Shown: positions 45,920-54,044 of the stretch, one piece after another
Layout of the letters: each line of letters starts with the position of its first letter
Position numbering within the stretch: position 1 is the stretch's first letter
Source: Leptofilum sp965223525
Lineage (GTDB): Bacteria; Chloroflexota; Anaerolineae; Promineifilales; Promineifilaceae
Direction of reading: 5' to 3'
DNA length: 64,000 bases
Assembly (NCBI RefSeq): GCF_965223525.1
Contig: NZ_OZ245005.1
Coordinates: 372,001 to 436,000 of the forward strand
The notes under the pieces: generated by a model
Databases searched by the model: none
What the model was told of the DNA's origin: nothing
What the model saw: the letters and a program-made list of their open reading frames with translations, nothing else
Translations under genes and position numbers: made by a program

Positions 45920-47488
45920 TTAGCCTACGATGGTTTGGCTTTGCTCTTTCATATATTGCTGAACGTAGTAGAAGCTGCCGGCCGCCTTGCCCGTAGAGCC
46001 GCTGCCTTTCCAGCCACCGAACGATTGGTAGCCCGGCCAGGCACCAGTCGTCGCGCCACTAGAGCGATTCACGTAAAGCACACCAGCTTCGATGTTATCT
46101 AACCACCATTGCACTTCGTCGTCATCTTCGCTAAAGAAACCGGCCGTCAGACCATATTCCACATCGTTGGCCATCTTCATCGCTTTGTCCATGTCCTCGT
46201 AGCCTGTCACGGTAACGATTGGCAGGAACATTTCTTGCTTCCACAAGCGATGGTCAAGGGGCAAATTATCAACAATCGTTGGGGCTACAAAGTAGCCGTT
46301 GCCCAGTTCTTCCAATATTTTACCGCCAAAGACGACATCTCCATTAGCGTGCAAATCAGCCACAAATTCTTTGTAATCTTCATAGGCACCCATGTTGGCC
46401 ACGGGCCCCATCCAATTATCTTTTACGGTGGGGTCGCCAACGTTGATTTGCGAGGTGAGGTCAACCAGCTTGGTCATGAATTCATCTTTAACGTCGTTGT
46501 GAACGTAGACGCGAGAGCAAGCAGAGCATTTTTGCCCCTGCAAGCCAAAGGCAGAGCGCATCACGCCCATCGCCGCTTTGTCAATATCTGCCTTTTTGCT
46601 GATGATAGTGGGGTTCTTGCCGCCCATCTCGGCAATAACAGGGCGCGGATACCGTCCCTGAGCAAACGTCCGCAGAATGTGCATCCCCACATCGTAACTA
46701 CCGGTGAAGGTAACACCAGCCACGTCCGGATGATCAACCAGGGTTTGGCCCACGGAGCGGCCGCCTCCCGTGACAAAGTTAAACACGCCGGCCGGCACAC
46801 CAGCATCCCGGAAGCATTCTGTGAGCAGCCAAGCGGTGTACGGGGTATCGGTCGCGGGTTTGAGCACGACGCAATTGCCAGCTACCAAAGCAGCCCCGGC
46901 AGGGCCACCGGCCAACGCGCCGGGGAAGTTGAAGGGGGAGATGACAGCCCACACGCCATATGGCTTGAGGACGCTGCGATTGTGATGCTTGTCGCTTTCA
47001 GAAAGAAGGGGTCGGCTGAAGTTATCGTTTTGCTCGATGGCATCGCAGTTGTAGCGGATCAGATCGGCCGTTTCTTCAACATCACCCAACGCTTCCAGCC
47101 GATTCTTGCCAATTTCCAGACTCATGACTGCGCCCATGTGGAAGAGACGCTCACTGATCAGGTCGGCGGCTTTACGCATAATGGCAACGCGCTCTTGCCA
47201 GGGACGGCCGCTCCAGGCAAGAAAGGCAGCTTTGGCAGTAGCAACGGCATCATTTACGTCTTCGGCCGTGCCTTTTTGGAAGTAGCCCATCACCAAATCA
47301 AGGTCAACGGGGCTGCGCTTTTCAAACGTTTGGCTTGCAGTGCGCTCTTCGCCATTTATGTACATGGGGAATGTTTTGCCAAACCCAGCTTTGGCTTCTA
47401 CAACCGATTCATCAAAATATTCGTGCAGCAGCGGGTCTGGGCTGGCCAATGTGGAATAGGTAACTTTAATATGTTTGCGTTCTGACAT
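45920..47488 (-). CDS. pruA: L-glutamate gamma-semialdehyde dehydrogenase (P5C dehydrogenase)
   Basis: About 522 residues, the length of single-domain PruA/RocA. It oxidises glutamate semialdehyde to glutamate with NAD+, the last step of proline breakdown. Visible parts are INGEERTASQTFEKRSPVD, the Rossmann part VLKPATDTPYTAWLL, VTFTGSYDVGMHI, the catalytic Glu in IAEMGGKNPTII and the nucleophile Cys321 in GQKCSACSRVYV. C-terminal FGGWKGSGSTGKAAG also fits. GGAGG lies seven bases before ATG 47488. Proline dehydrogenase is not in the window. Confidence 0.95.
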   Translation of the reverse strand: MSERKHIKVTYSTLASPDPLLHEYFDESVVEAKAGFGKTFPMYINGEERTASQTFEKRSPVDLDLVMGYFQKGTAEDVNDAVATAKAAFLAWSGRPWQERVAIMRKAADLISERLFHMGAVMSLEIGKNRLEALGDVEETADLIRYNCDAIEQNDNFSRPLLSESDKHHNRSVLKPYGVWAVISPFNFPGALAGGPAGAALVAGNCVVLKPATDTPYTAWLLTECFRDAGVPAGVFNFVTGGGRSVGQTLVDHPDVAGVTFTGSYDVGMHILRTFAQGRYPRPVIAEMGGKNPTIISKKADIDKAAMGVMRSAFGLQGQKCSACSRVYVHNDVKDEFMTKLVDLTSQINVGDPTVKDNWMGPVANMGAYEDYKEFVADLHANGDVVFGGKILEELGNGYFVAPTIVDNLPLDHRLWKQEMFLPIVTVTGYEDMDKAMKMANDVEYGLTAGFFSEDDDEVQWWLDNIEAGVLYVNRSSGATTGAWPGYQSFGGWKGSGSTGKAAGSFYYVQQYMKEQSQTIVG

Positions 47489-47694
47489 ACGTGCCTCCAA
47501 GGGAAATTTAGGTAAAGGTATTGAGCAATTGCTGTGTTAACTTTGTTAGCAGGGATTTATAAGGTCCTGTGGGCTTCAACAATTCCTCAGATTATGGAAT
47601 CGCAGATGAGGATTCTGCCAAATATTATACCCACGTTTGGGCAATGAGACAGGTAGATGTTGATCATGATTTTTGGGTGACTTCCTGCTTGAGA

Positions 47695-48270
47695 TTAGGG
47701 CTTTAGATACAAACTTTGGACAAGCTGTTTGCCTGGCAAAGTGAGAATAAAGGCGCAAGGCAACGTGAGTGCTTGCCAAAATGCAAAAGGAGTCAATTGG
47801 GGATTGTGTTGGCAAATGTAAAGGGTGAGAATGGTGCCGTGGCTGACAATGGCAAGGTTGCCTTGAGGCTGCGCGGCCAGTTGGTCATTTACTGCCTGGG
47901 TAAAGCGCGTGAGAGCCTGCACGGCCGTTTCATTCCCAAACACCAGCTCGTCCGAGCGAGCAAATAGCTGGGCAACGGCCGTTTCAAAATCCGCCTTGTT
48001 GGCAAAATAGGGCACACCTCGCCGATCATGTTCTTGCAAACCAGGAACCGCCTCCGTTGGCAGCGGCAACACATCTGCTAAAGCCCTGCCGGTTGTCATT
48101 GCTTTTGGCTCCTGGCTTGTGAGGATGCGGTGAGGGTAATATGGTTTTAGTTGATGGGCGAGTTGGTGAGTGGCGGAACGGCCGTCTGGCGAAAGTTGCC
48201 ATTGGTGGCTATCTATTTTAGGGTTTATTTGAACGGCCGCATGACGTACAAGGATGAGTTGAGAAGACAT
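47695..48270 (-). CDS. histidine phosphatase family protein (short)
   Basis: 191 residues. The phospho-accepting His is in LILVRHAAVQINP, followed by QWQLSPDGRSATHQLA, RILTSQEPKAMTTGRALA, LQEHDRRG and the second His in AIVSHGTILTLYICQH. It is a paralogue by fold of the protein at 5968-6702 but only distantly similar. Substrate unknown. No good ribosome site is seen, and the start lies against an interspersed AATCTCC-type repeat. Confidence 0.9.
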   Translation of the reverse strand: MSSQLILVRHAAVQINPKIDSHQWQLSPDGRSATHQLAHQLKPYYPHRILTSQEPKAMTTGRALADVLPLPTEAVPGLQEHDRRGVPYFANKADFETAVAQLFARSDELVFGNETAVQALTRFTQAVNDQLAAQPQGNLAIVSHGTILTLYICQHNPQLTPFAFWQALTLPCAFILTLPGKQLVQSLYLKP

Positions 48271-48271
48271 T

Positions 48272-48316
48272 TGGAGGTTAGAAATTGGAGATTTTTAGTC
48301 TCCAATCTCCAGTCTC
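48272..48316. repeat. interspersed inverted repeat of the AATCTCC type
   Basis: TTGGAGGTTAGAAATTGGAG and CTCCAATCTCCAGTCTC arms around an ATTTTTAGT loop. Same family as the repeat inside the polymerase gene (14853-14922). It fills the gap between the C39 peptidase and phosphatase genes. Confidence 0.8.
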
Positions 48317-48320
48317 TTCC

Positions 48321-49709
48321 TTAACCGCCGCCCGTGAGCGCATCTAGCGACCACTGGGCATAGTAAGCATTTTCATTCACACCGAGTGCCGCTTCGTAAT
48401 TGGCAATCGCCTCGCTGATATTGCCTTGCGATTCCAGCGCCAACCCTTTGTACCAGTAGGTTTCCTCCACGTTGCGCCCGCCCTGGGTTGCCAGGGTGGC
48501 ATCTGCCAGGGCAATGACATCATCATGTCGGCCAACTTTCCAGTATGCCATGTACGGGCGGAATTGATACCACAACATGCGCGGCGGCAAGCCTAGCTCA
48601 CGCGCTTGGTCATACGCCTGCGCTCCGCCCTGATAATATTGCGCCTCACCCGTTCGCACGCCCATTTCGGTCAGTGCAGACCCTAAATTAAACCAAGCAA
48701 ACTCATTTTCCGGATCGGCGTCAATTTCTGCCTGGGCGCGAGCGGCAACCATGCGCCACATGTCCATTGGCTCAACCAGCTCTGGTTCCAATATTTCCTG
48801 CACTTCGGCCTCCTGCGAGGGGAAATATACGACGTAAAAGGTGTAGTTGAACTGCTGCCAATAATATTCAAACTCGTCATAGCTGTCGGTACGGCCGCTG
48901 CCGTCCCATGGCCCTAAAAAGCTGTCCTGACTGTAAAAAATTTCCTGCTCATCATCATAGCCAAATACGGTGAGGTAATGCCCCCACCAACCCTGACCAG
49001 GCAAATCGTACCCTTTTTCTATGACGACAGGATAACCCGCAACAATGAATTCCTTGATCAATTCCATCGTGCCACCGCTGTGGGCACTGGCCTTGAAGGC
49101 ATTGCCAGTAAAGCCGTTGACATAATCAGCAATTTGCCAGGGGCTTACGTTGCGGTCTTCGCTGTTTGGCTTCAGATAATCGGCCACATCTTCCTGGGTG
49201 ATGTCGTACCCCATGAAGTTGAGCACCTGAGTGAGATTGGCCGGGCCACAATTATTAAACGATTGGCGAATGACGCCTACCCCGTCCAAAATGTGCGAGA
49301 TGGGCAGCGGCTCCGGCGTGGGGGTGTTGGTGGGTGTGGGAATGGGCGTGTTGGTTGGCAGCGGCGTGGCCTCCGCATCTGGCAGCACTTCTTGTGTGGC
49401 TGTGGGTGCTTGGATAGGCTTGCTAGTGGCGGTGGGTTCGGTAACGGTCGTTACCGCAATCAACGCCTCAATATCCACCTGTGGTTCGTCAGCAGAAACT
49501 TCAGCTACAGGCAGTGCAGTTGCCACAGGAGCCACTTGGTCAATCACCCCTTCCACAATTTCGCTTAAAAACGGACTGCGTTCTCCCAAAGCCACCCGGT
49601 ACCGCCCCGGAATAGCGCCAACGGCCGTTGGCAGCACCAGCAGCCCAATAATGAGCAAAATTTGTATCCCGGCCACAGCAAAAATTAGATTCTTCGTTCT
49701 TTTTCTCAT
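48321..49709 (-). CDS. membrane-anchored C39-like cysteine peptidase with TPR tail (copy 1)
   Basis: 462 residues. One N-terminal membrane helix (about 8-32), then a Thr/Pro-rich linker (about 85-135, PTNTPIPTPTNTPTPEP). A C39/papain-like domain follows (140-310) with Cys154 (QSFNNCGPANL), His244 (GWWGHYLTVFGYDD) and Asp262. A TPR-type tail runs about 325-460. The catalytic triad is plausible. It is exported and anchored, acting at the cell surface. The tandem gene upstream (49800-51140) is a diverged paralogue with identical architecture. No export ATPase is fused, unlike bacteriocin-processing C39 transporters. Confidence 0.88.
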   Translation of the reverse strand: MRKRTKNLIFAVAGIQILLIIGLLVLPTAVGAIPGRYRVALGERSPFLSEIVEGVIDQVAPVATALPVAEVSADEPQVDIEALIAVTTVTEPTATSKPIQAPTATQEVLPDAEATPLPTNTPIPTPTNTPTPEPLPISHILDGVGVIRQSFNNCGPANLTQVLNFMGYDITQEDVADYLKPNSEDRNVSPWQIADYVNGFTGNAFKASAHSGGTMELIKEFIVAGYPVVIEKGYDLPGQGWWGHYLTVFGYDDEQEIFYSQDSFLGPWDGSGRTDSYDEFEYYWQQFNYTFYVVYFPSQEAEVQEILEPELVEPMDMWRMVAARAQAEIDADPENEFAWFNLGSALTEMGVRTGEAQYYQGGAQAYDQARELGLPPRMLWYQFRPYMAYWKVGRHDDVIALADATLATQGGRNVEETYWYKGLALESQGNISEAIANYEAALGVNENAYYAQWSLDALTGGG

Positions 49710-49728
49710 ACGCTCTTCTATCCGAGCC

Positions 49729-49813
49729 GGTAATCAGTAATCGGTTATCGGTAATCAGTCACGTTGCATAAATCTGAATACTGTTTACTAATCCACTGAT
49801 TACTGACCACTGG
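49729..49813. repeat. TAATCAGTAATC-type repeat between the two C39 genes
   Basis: GGTAATCAGTAATCGG and GGTAATCAGT direct copies are inverted against CCACTGATTACTGACCACTGG. It spans the whole gap between the paralogues and runs into the last codons of the upstream one. A weaker relative (ACCAGTAATTGGTAAACG) precedes selA at about 18511. Confidence 0.65.
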
Positions 49814-51140
49814 TCAATTCAGCTAGTGCCACAACAGCGGGTGCAAAGTTGGGATTAAACGTGGCAGCTTTCTCTAGATTTTCTTCGGCTGCGGCCGTTT
49901 CGCCGGTGGCAGCCAGGGCTAATCCTTTGTAATAAAACGACTCTTCAAAATACGGCCGATCTTTCAACGTCACATCAGCCAGCAAAATAACATCTTCATA
50001 CCGCCCCACCTGGTAATAGGCTTCGTAGGGGCCAAATTGATACCACAGCATACGCCAGGGCAAGCCGATGGCGCGTGCCTGGTCAAATGCGGTGCTGGCT
50101 CGTTCGTATTCGCCCACGGCGTTGTAGCTGGTTCCCAAATTAAACCAGTAAAAGGCATTGCCGGGGTCTGAAGCGGCTTCGGCCTGGGCCTGGATCAATG
50201 ATTTGTCCCACATTGTGCCGTCATCTATATCTTCACCCACAATGCGCGCCACGGTTTCAGCCTGTTCTAGTTCATACACCGCAATGTAGCTGCGATTAAA
50301 CTGGGGCCAGAACGTTTCTACTTCGGCGTAAGGCAGGTTACGGCCGTTCCGATCCGCATTCTCTAAAGGCACATCACTCGTGCCGAACCAAGAATCATAC
50401 ACAAAAAATTGCTCGTTGGCATCGTCGTAGGCCACCACCAGCAAGTAATGCCCATACCAGCCCAGCCAGCGGAACTCGCCCGGCGGCTCGATGCCAATTT
50501 CCACAATTACCGGAATGCCGTTGGCTACAAACTGCTTGAGCATTTCGATACGGCCGTTTACCCTGTAAAGTGCCTCATACTCTGTATTTTCATTCACATA
50601 TGCAGCCATCTCGTGCGGGCTAACGTTGCGATCTTCAGGATTTGGCTTTAGCGCAGCAACCGTATCGCTTTGGGTCACATTCATGCCAAAATAGCTTAAT
50701 GTCATCGCCATCGTTGCTGGCCCGCAATTGTTCCAATCCTGAAAATGGTGCTGGATGCCCTCTAACCGTGCTTCTGCTGGAATGGGAACGGCCGTTGCCG
50801 TAAGAATTGGTGTGGAGGTGGCTGTGGGCGGAACGGCCGTGGGCACTACTGTTGCCTCCACCGCCTCGGCTTGTGGCGTTGCCGTTGGCTGTACTACCTC
50901 GATAACAGGGGCTGCCAGCGGCGTGGGATCACCCAGCAAATTGCTGGCATCCAATGGTTGGGCCACCGTTGGCAAAATAGCCACTTCTTGCTGCGGTGAG
51001 GCAATCTCCAGCAATGGTTCTGGCAGCCAGCGGGCAGCATAACGTGGGGGAATGGCGCGAAGCAACGTTGGCGCAGTCAGCAAACCCACCAAGAGCAAAA
51101 TTGCAAAACCCGCAAAAACTTTCTTCCACTTTCCCATCAT
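49800..51140 (-). CDS. membrane-anchored C39-like cysteine peptidase with TPR tail (copy 2)
   Basis: 446 residues. Architecture as for its downstream neighbour: N-terminal helix (about 9-30), Thr/Pro/Val-rich linker (about 85-122), and peptidase core with Cys139 (DWNNCGPATMAM), His231 (GWYGHYLLVVAYDD) and Asp249. TPR-type repeats follow (FYWFNLGTSYNAVGEYERASTAFDQAR). The conserved PNPEDRNVSPHEMAAYVNE segment matches PNSEDRNVSPWQIADYVNG of copy 1. AGGAAA lies about ten bases before the ATG, and a TATACT -10-like hexamer is on the minus strand at 51177-51182. Probably the first gene of a two-gene operon. Confidence 0.88.
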   Translation of the reverse strand: MMGKWKKVFAGFAILLLVGLLTAPTLLRAIPPRYAARWLPEPLLEIASPQQEVAILPTVAQPLDASNLLGDPTPLAAPVIEVVQPTATPQAEAVEATVVPTAVPPTATSTPILTATAVPIPAEARLEGIQHHFQDWNNCGPATMAMTLSYFGMNVTQSDTVAALKPNPEDRNVSPHEMAAYVNENTEYEALYRVNGRIEMLKQFVANGIPVIVEIGIEPPGEFRWLGWYGHYLLVVAYDDANEQFFVYDSWFGTSDVPLENADRNGRNLPYAEVETFWPQFNRSYIAVYELEQAETVARIVGEDIDDGTMWDKSLIQAQAEAASDPGNAFYWFNLGTSYNAVGEYERASTAFDQARAIGLPWRMLWYQFGPYEAYYQVGRYEDVILLADVTLKDRPYFEESFYYKGLALAATGETAAAEENLEKAATFNPNFAPAVVALAELTSGQ

Positions 51141-51472
51141 TTAATTGATTTTCCTAAATTCCCTACAGCGGCGACAAGTATAACCATTGTCACCCCTTCG
51201 CCAAGCATGATGAACGGCCGTTTACCCAACTCTAACATCCTGCCAGCCTTTACACTGCATACCATAGCCTCGGTTGTAAGTGCGGTTGGTGAGCCACCTT
51301 ACACAGCCAAAGCAACAAATGACATTTATCGTTCGCGGGCATGGGCATTGTCACTGGCAAACGGCCGTTTGTGCATGGCACACTGAACACAGAGAAAATC
51401 AAGGAAAGCAGTGGAGAAGTTCAGCTTTTTGCAAAAGTTGAACTTCTAAGGAAACATATTAGGAGGCCAACC
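51141..51472. other. 332-bp divergent intergenic region
   Basis: Holds the presumed minus-strand promoter of the C39 operon (TTGGCG, 16-bp gap, TATACT at 51177-51182 on the minus strand) and two ACGGCCGT copies. It also holds the strong leader hairpin of the universal stress gene and its AGGAGG site. An open frame runs through from 51341 but its first 44 residues look unlike the stress-protein family, so I treat this stretch as leader. Confidence 0.6.
51415..51447 (+). promoter_or_regulatory. strong stem-loop in the leader of the universal stress gene
   Basis: AGAAGTTCAGCTTTT and AAAAGTTGAACTTCT form a 15-bp stem (one G-U) around a three-base TGC loop. It ends 25 bases before the ATG, just before the AGGAGG. 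There is no T run, so it is more likely a leader structure controlling translation or stability, or a binding site, than a terminator. Confidence 0.6.
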
Positions 51473-51967
51473 ATGTTCAACCATATTTTGGTTCCCCTCG
51501 ATGGCTCACATCTGGCCGAAGCAGCTTTACCCCCCTCCCTGGAACTGGCCAGCAAATTCAATAGCGAGTTAACGCTCACTTACGTCATCCAGCCCCCGCA
51601 CCTCATCATGACCGCCGCCAACGGCAGCGTTTATTCTCAACTGCTCACCGAGATGCGTAACCAGTCGGAGCAGGATGCCGAATCATATCTGCGCTCCCAC
51701 AAAGGCTCTTTGCAACAGCAAGGCTTCACTGTCCACGCCCAGATTACCGAAGGCGAAAATGTGGCTGATTCTCTGCTGGATGTGGCCGCTAACCTCGATA
51801 TAGACACCATTGTGATGAGTACCCACGGCAGAGGCGGCATAAGCCGCTGGGTCTTTGGCAGCGTGGCCGACAAGGTGCTGCGCTATGCCAATGTGCCCGT
51901 GCTGTTCATCCGCGCCAAGGAAGAAACGGCCGATTATCAGCGCCCACCGCTTGAAGTAACCATCTAA
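51473..51967 (+). CDS. universal stress protein, UspA family
   Basis: 164 residues, a single Usp domain. It opens MFNHILVPLDGSHLAEAALP and ends with the ATP-binding signature STHGRGGISRWVFGSVADKVL followed by VPVLFIRA. The G-2x-G-9x-G-S pattern is intact, so an ATP-binding member is likely. AGGAGG seven bases before ATG 51473 fixes the start. It follows a leader hairpin that may adjust expression under stress. Confidence 0.94.
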   Translation: MFNHILVPLDGSHLAEAALPPSLELASKFNSELTLTYVIQPPHLIMTAANGSVYSQLLTEMRNQSEQDAESYLRSHKGSLQQQGFTVHAQITEGENVADSLLDVAANLDIDTIVMSTHGRGGISRWVFGSVADKVLRYANVPVLFIRAKEETADYQRPPLEVTI

Positions 51968-52063
51968 CCAACGACCAGTCATCGAGAAATCGGGATTCTA
52001 CCCATGAAACATTTGGTCATGACCTCATGTAGAACTCTAGAACTCCGAATTCATCGTCCACCG

Positions 52064-53527
52064 TTATACGCCCTCGTGTTGCGAGCAACGTAGCTTCACA
52101 ACACGAGGGATTTTTTCTGCCACTCGCGCCCGGTCATCCAAATGCTGGCCCACAATCCAAACCGGGTGCTGGCTGGTAGCCACAATTGGCCAAAACGGCC
52201 GTCCCGCCTGAGGTACTTTTCGATTGCTTAACAAATCGGCAATTTTTTGCGACTGTCCCCCCATCCCCAGCGGCTGAAATCGCTCATTGGGTTGGTACGG
52301 CCGTACCCACAAAACATCCCCCTCATCCAATTTCACAAATGCTTGCCACACATCCTTATTCCGCTCAATTTTCTCAAACGAGACATCGTCCACAGCTTCC
52401 GCCGAAATCGCCCAACCGTTGGCTAGCCAAACCTGGCCAGGTGCGGACAAAGTAAGCGGCTGCTCATCAACGAGCTGCGGCAAACGCGCTAATTGCGCCT
52501 CGCCGGCATCGCCAAACGCAACCGCATCTGCCGCCACCCGCATCACCAATGCCCCTGGCAACCACGCCTCCGTGCCAGACTGATTTTCTAAAATGAGCGT
52601 CCGGGCAGCTTCAATTGTTTGGAAGCTCATTTCAGTAACCAACGGCCGTAGCACCTGCACAGCACGCCGCAGTGCCAGCCGCTGCCAAGCCACCGCCAAT
52701 GCCTGAAATCGCAGCCGATCCAGCAACAATGAATCATCTGCCTGATCTAGCAGCACCAACGTCGGCCAAATTTGCTCAAACTGCTCCTGCAAAACGGCTA
52801 ATTCATCGGCGGTAACGATGGCAAGTTGTCGCAATTTATCTTGAATTTGGGGGTTGTACGTTTGCAGCAGTGGCAACAGCTCGTGCCGAATGCGGTTGCG
52901 GGTAAAGTTCACATCTTCGTTACTAGCATCTTGCCGCGGTGTAAGCCCATGCCGGGTACAGTATTCTTCAATTTCGGCACGACGGGTGGTGAGAAACGGC
53001 CGTAACAAAACCATCTCTTCACTTCCTGGCACTACGCCCACCGGGCCCATTCCTCGCAACCCACCGCTACCCCGCAGCAGATGTAGCAATACTGTCTCCG
53101 CCTGGTCATCTGCATGATGCCCTACCAGCACCGCTTCTGCCCCCACCTCTGCCGCCTTGCCCGCCAAAAACTGGTAGCGTGCCAAGCGCCCGGCCGCCTC
53201 TAGTGATAAACGAAATGTTTCGGCAACAGTCTGAACTTTAGCCGTGCCAATTTCACATGAGATACCCCAAGAAGCGGCCGTTTTGGCCACAAATGCCGCA
53301 TCCGCATCCGCCTCTGGGCGCAGTTGGTGGTTTAGATGTGCCACAACCAGCCGATTTGCCCCCAGTTGCTGCCACAACAGATGCAGCAACGCCAAAGAAT
53401 CTGCCCCACCAGACACAGCAACGAGCAGTTTTTTGTGAGAAGTGGTGAGGGGAAACGGCCGTATCGTCTGTAACACCACCCGCCACAACCGTCTTCCTAC
53501 CAGATGATTTGAGCCAGATGCTTTCAT
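52064..53527 (-). CDS. tilS: tRNA(Ile)-lysidine synthetase TilS
   Basis: About 487 residues. It attaches lysine to C34 of tRNA-Ile(CAU), switching it from AUG to AUA decoding. N-terminal PP-loop ATPase with SGGADS at residues 39-44, followed by VAHLNHQLRPEADADA, GHHADDQAETVLLHLLRGSG and FTRNRIRHELLPLL. A TilS substrate-binding and C-terminal domain follows (GMGGQSQKIADLLSNRKVPQAGR). All landmarks are present. The ATG at 53525-53527 is preferred over an adjacent TTG. It lies directly downstream of a tRNA-Leu gene. Confidence 0.95.
   Translation of the reverse strand: MKASGSNHLVGRRLWRVVLQTIRPFPLTTSHKKLLVAVSGGADSLALLHLLWQQLGANRLVVAHLNHQLRPEADADAAFVAKTAASWGISCEIGTAKVQTVAETFRLSLEAAGRLARYQFLAGKAAEVGAEAVLVGHHADDQAETVLLHLLRGSGGLRGMGPVGVVPGSEEMVLLRPFLTTRRAEIEEYCTRHGLTPRQDASNEDVNFTRNRIRHELLPLLQTYNPQIQDKLRQLAIVTADELAVLQEQFEQIWPTLVLLDQADDSLLLDRLRFQALAVAWQRLALRRAVQVLRPLVTEMSFQTIEAARTLILENQSGTEAWLPGALVMRVAADAVAFGDAGEAQLARLPQLVDEQPLTLSAPGQVWLANGWAISAEAVDDVSFEKIERNKDVWQAFVKLDEGDVLWVRPYQPNERFQPLGMGGQSQKIADLLSNRKVPQAGRPFWPIVATSQHPVWIVGQHLDDRARVAEKIPRVVKLRCSQHEGV
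52071..52116 (+). terminator. intrinsic terminator of the universal stress gene
   Basis: CCCTCGTGTTG (52071-52081) pairs perfectly with CAACACGAGGG (52099-52109) and is followed by ATTTTTT. It points along the plus strand and overlaps the last codons of the convergent tilS gene. Confidence 0.7.
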
Positions 53528-53550
53528 CAATTACCCAGATAAACAAAAAA

Positions 53551-53567
53551 TGCCCCAAAAAGGGGCA
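53551..53567 (-). terminator. intrinsic terminator downstream of tRNA-Leu
   Basis: TGCCCC-TTTTT-GGGGCA on the minus strand followed by TTTTTTGT. It lies 11 bases after the tRNA 3' end and before tilS. Confidence 0.85.
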
Positions 53568-53578
53568 AAAAACGTGAG

Positions 53579-53661
53579 TAGGGCGGGTGGGATTCGAACC
53601 CACACGGACTGACGTCCGGCAGATTTTAAGTCTGCTGCGTCTACCATTTCGCCACCGCCCC
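53579..53661 (-). tRNA. tRNA-Leu (UAA anticodon)
   Basis: On the minus strand: acceptor GGGGCGG pairs with CCGCCCT (first pair G-U), D-arm TGGCGAAATGGTAGACGC, and anticodon stem-loop GCAGA-CTTAAAA-TCTGC with anticodon TAA. There is a long class II variable arm (CGGACGTCAGTCCG), T-arm GTGGG-TTCGAAT-CCCAC and discriminator A. CCA is not encoded. The long variable arm and TAGACGC D-loop are leucine-type. Confidence 0.95.
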
Positions 53662-54044
53662 ATATTTTAACGATACAACAACAACTTCCCATTTTGTGAA
53701 GGATAGTTACTCAAGGTAATCCACAAATCCAAATCACTTTTTTGTAGATGACCCCAAAGCTCGTCAATTGTACACTTGAAAAGAACCGCAAACAAGCTAC
53801 GGACGCTTACCCCGTAAATTGGCCGCAAAACCAGACCATTATGTGACATAAACTTGTTTGACTTGATAATTTTCACCATGTATAATGCTCAAGTCAACGA
53901 CTTACAAACATAAATGCACCTGCTTACCAAAGGTTTCATAAGAGGTCAACCGTATTGTTTACAACATAGGCACAACTTGAAACAGTAAGTTCGCAATATT
54001 GGTAAAAACATTGCCATCCAAACCAAGCAGGAAGAAAAACAACT
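53662..54044. other. 383-bp intergenic region between tRNA-Leu and the PATAN gene
   Basis: Contains the promoter/inverted repeat at 53858-53897 and a leader of about 150 bases before the PATAN ATG. A 60-70 codon open frame on the minus strand (to 53849 or 53879) has no ribosome site and no recognisable domain. The rest is A+T-rich with no octamer copies. Confidence 0.6.
53858..53897 (+). promoter_or_regulatory. near-consensus promoter flanked by a 9-bp inverted repeat
   Basis: -35 TTGACT (53858-53863), 17-bp spacer, -10 TATAAT (53881-53886), predicted start near 53893. The -35 is part of TTGACTTGA, whose exact complement TCAAGTCAA lies at 53889-53897 over the start site. This symmetric layout is suited to a dimeric repressor or to looping. 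It should drive the PATAN gene and possibly the genes after it. Confidence 0.75.

Noticed and set aside
46109..47485. 458-codon open frame opposite the glutamate-semialdehyde dehydrogenase gene
   Set aside because: It mirrors a clearly homologous enzyme gene on the other strand, has no recognisable domain, and its openness follows from codon bias of the real gene.
51341..51472. 44-residue N-terminal extension of the universal stress protein
   Set aside because: The family begins at MFNHILVPLDGS, which has a strong AGGAGG site; the extension covers a leader hairpin.
53667..53879. 60-70 codon minus-strand frame next to tRNA-Leu
   Set aside because: No ribosome site, no domain, and it overlaps the promoter of the PATAN gene; too weak to annotate.
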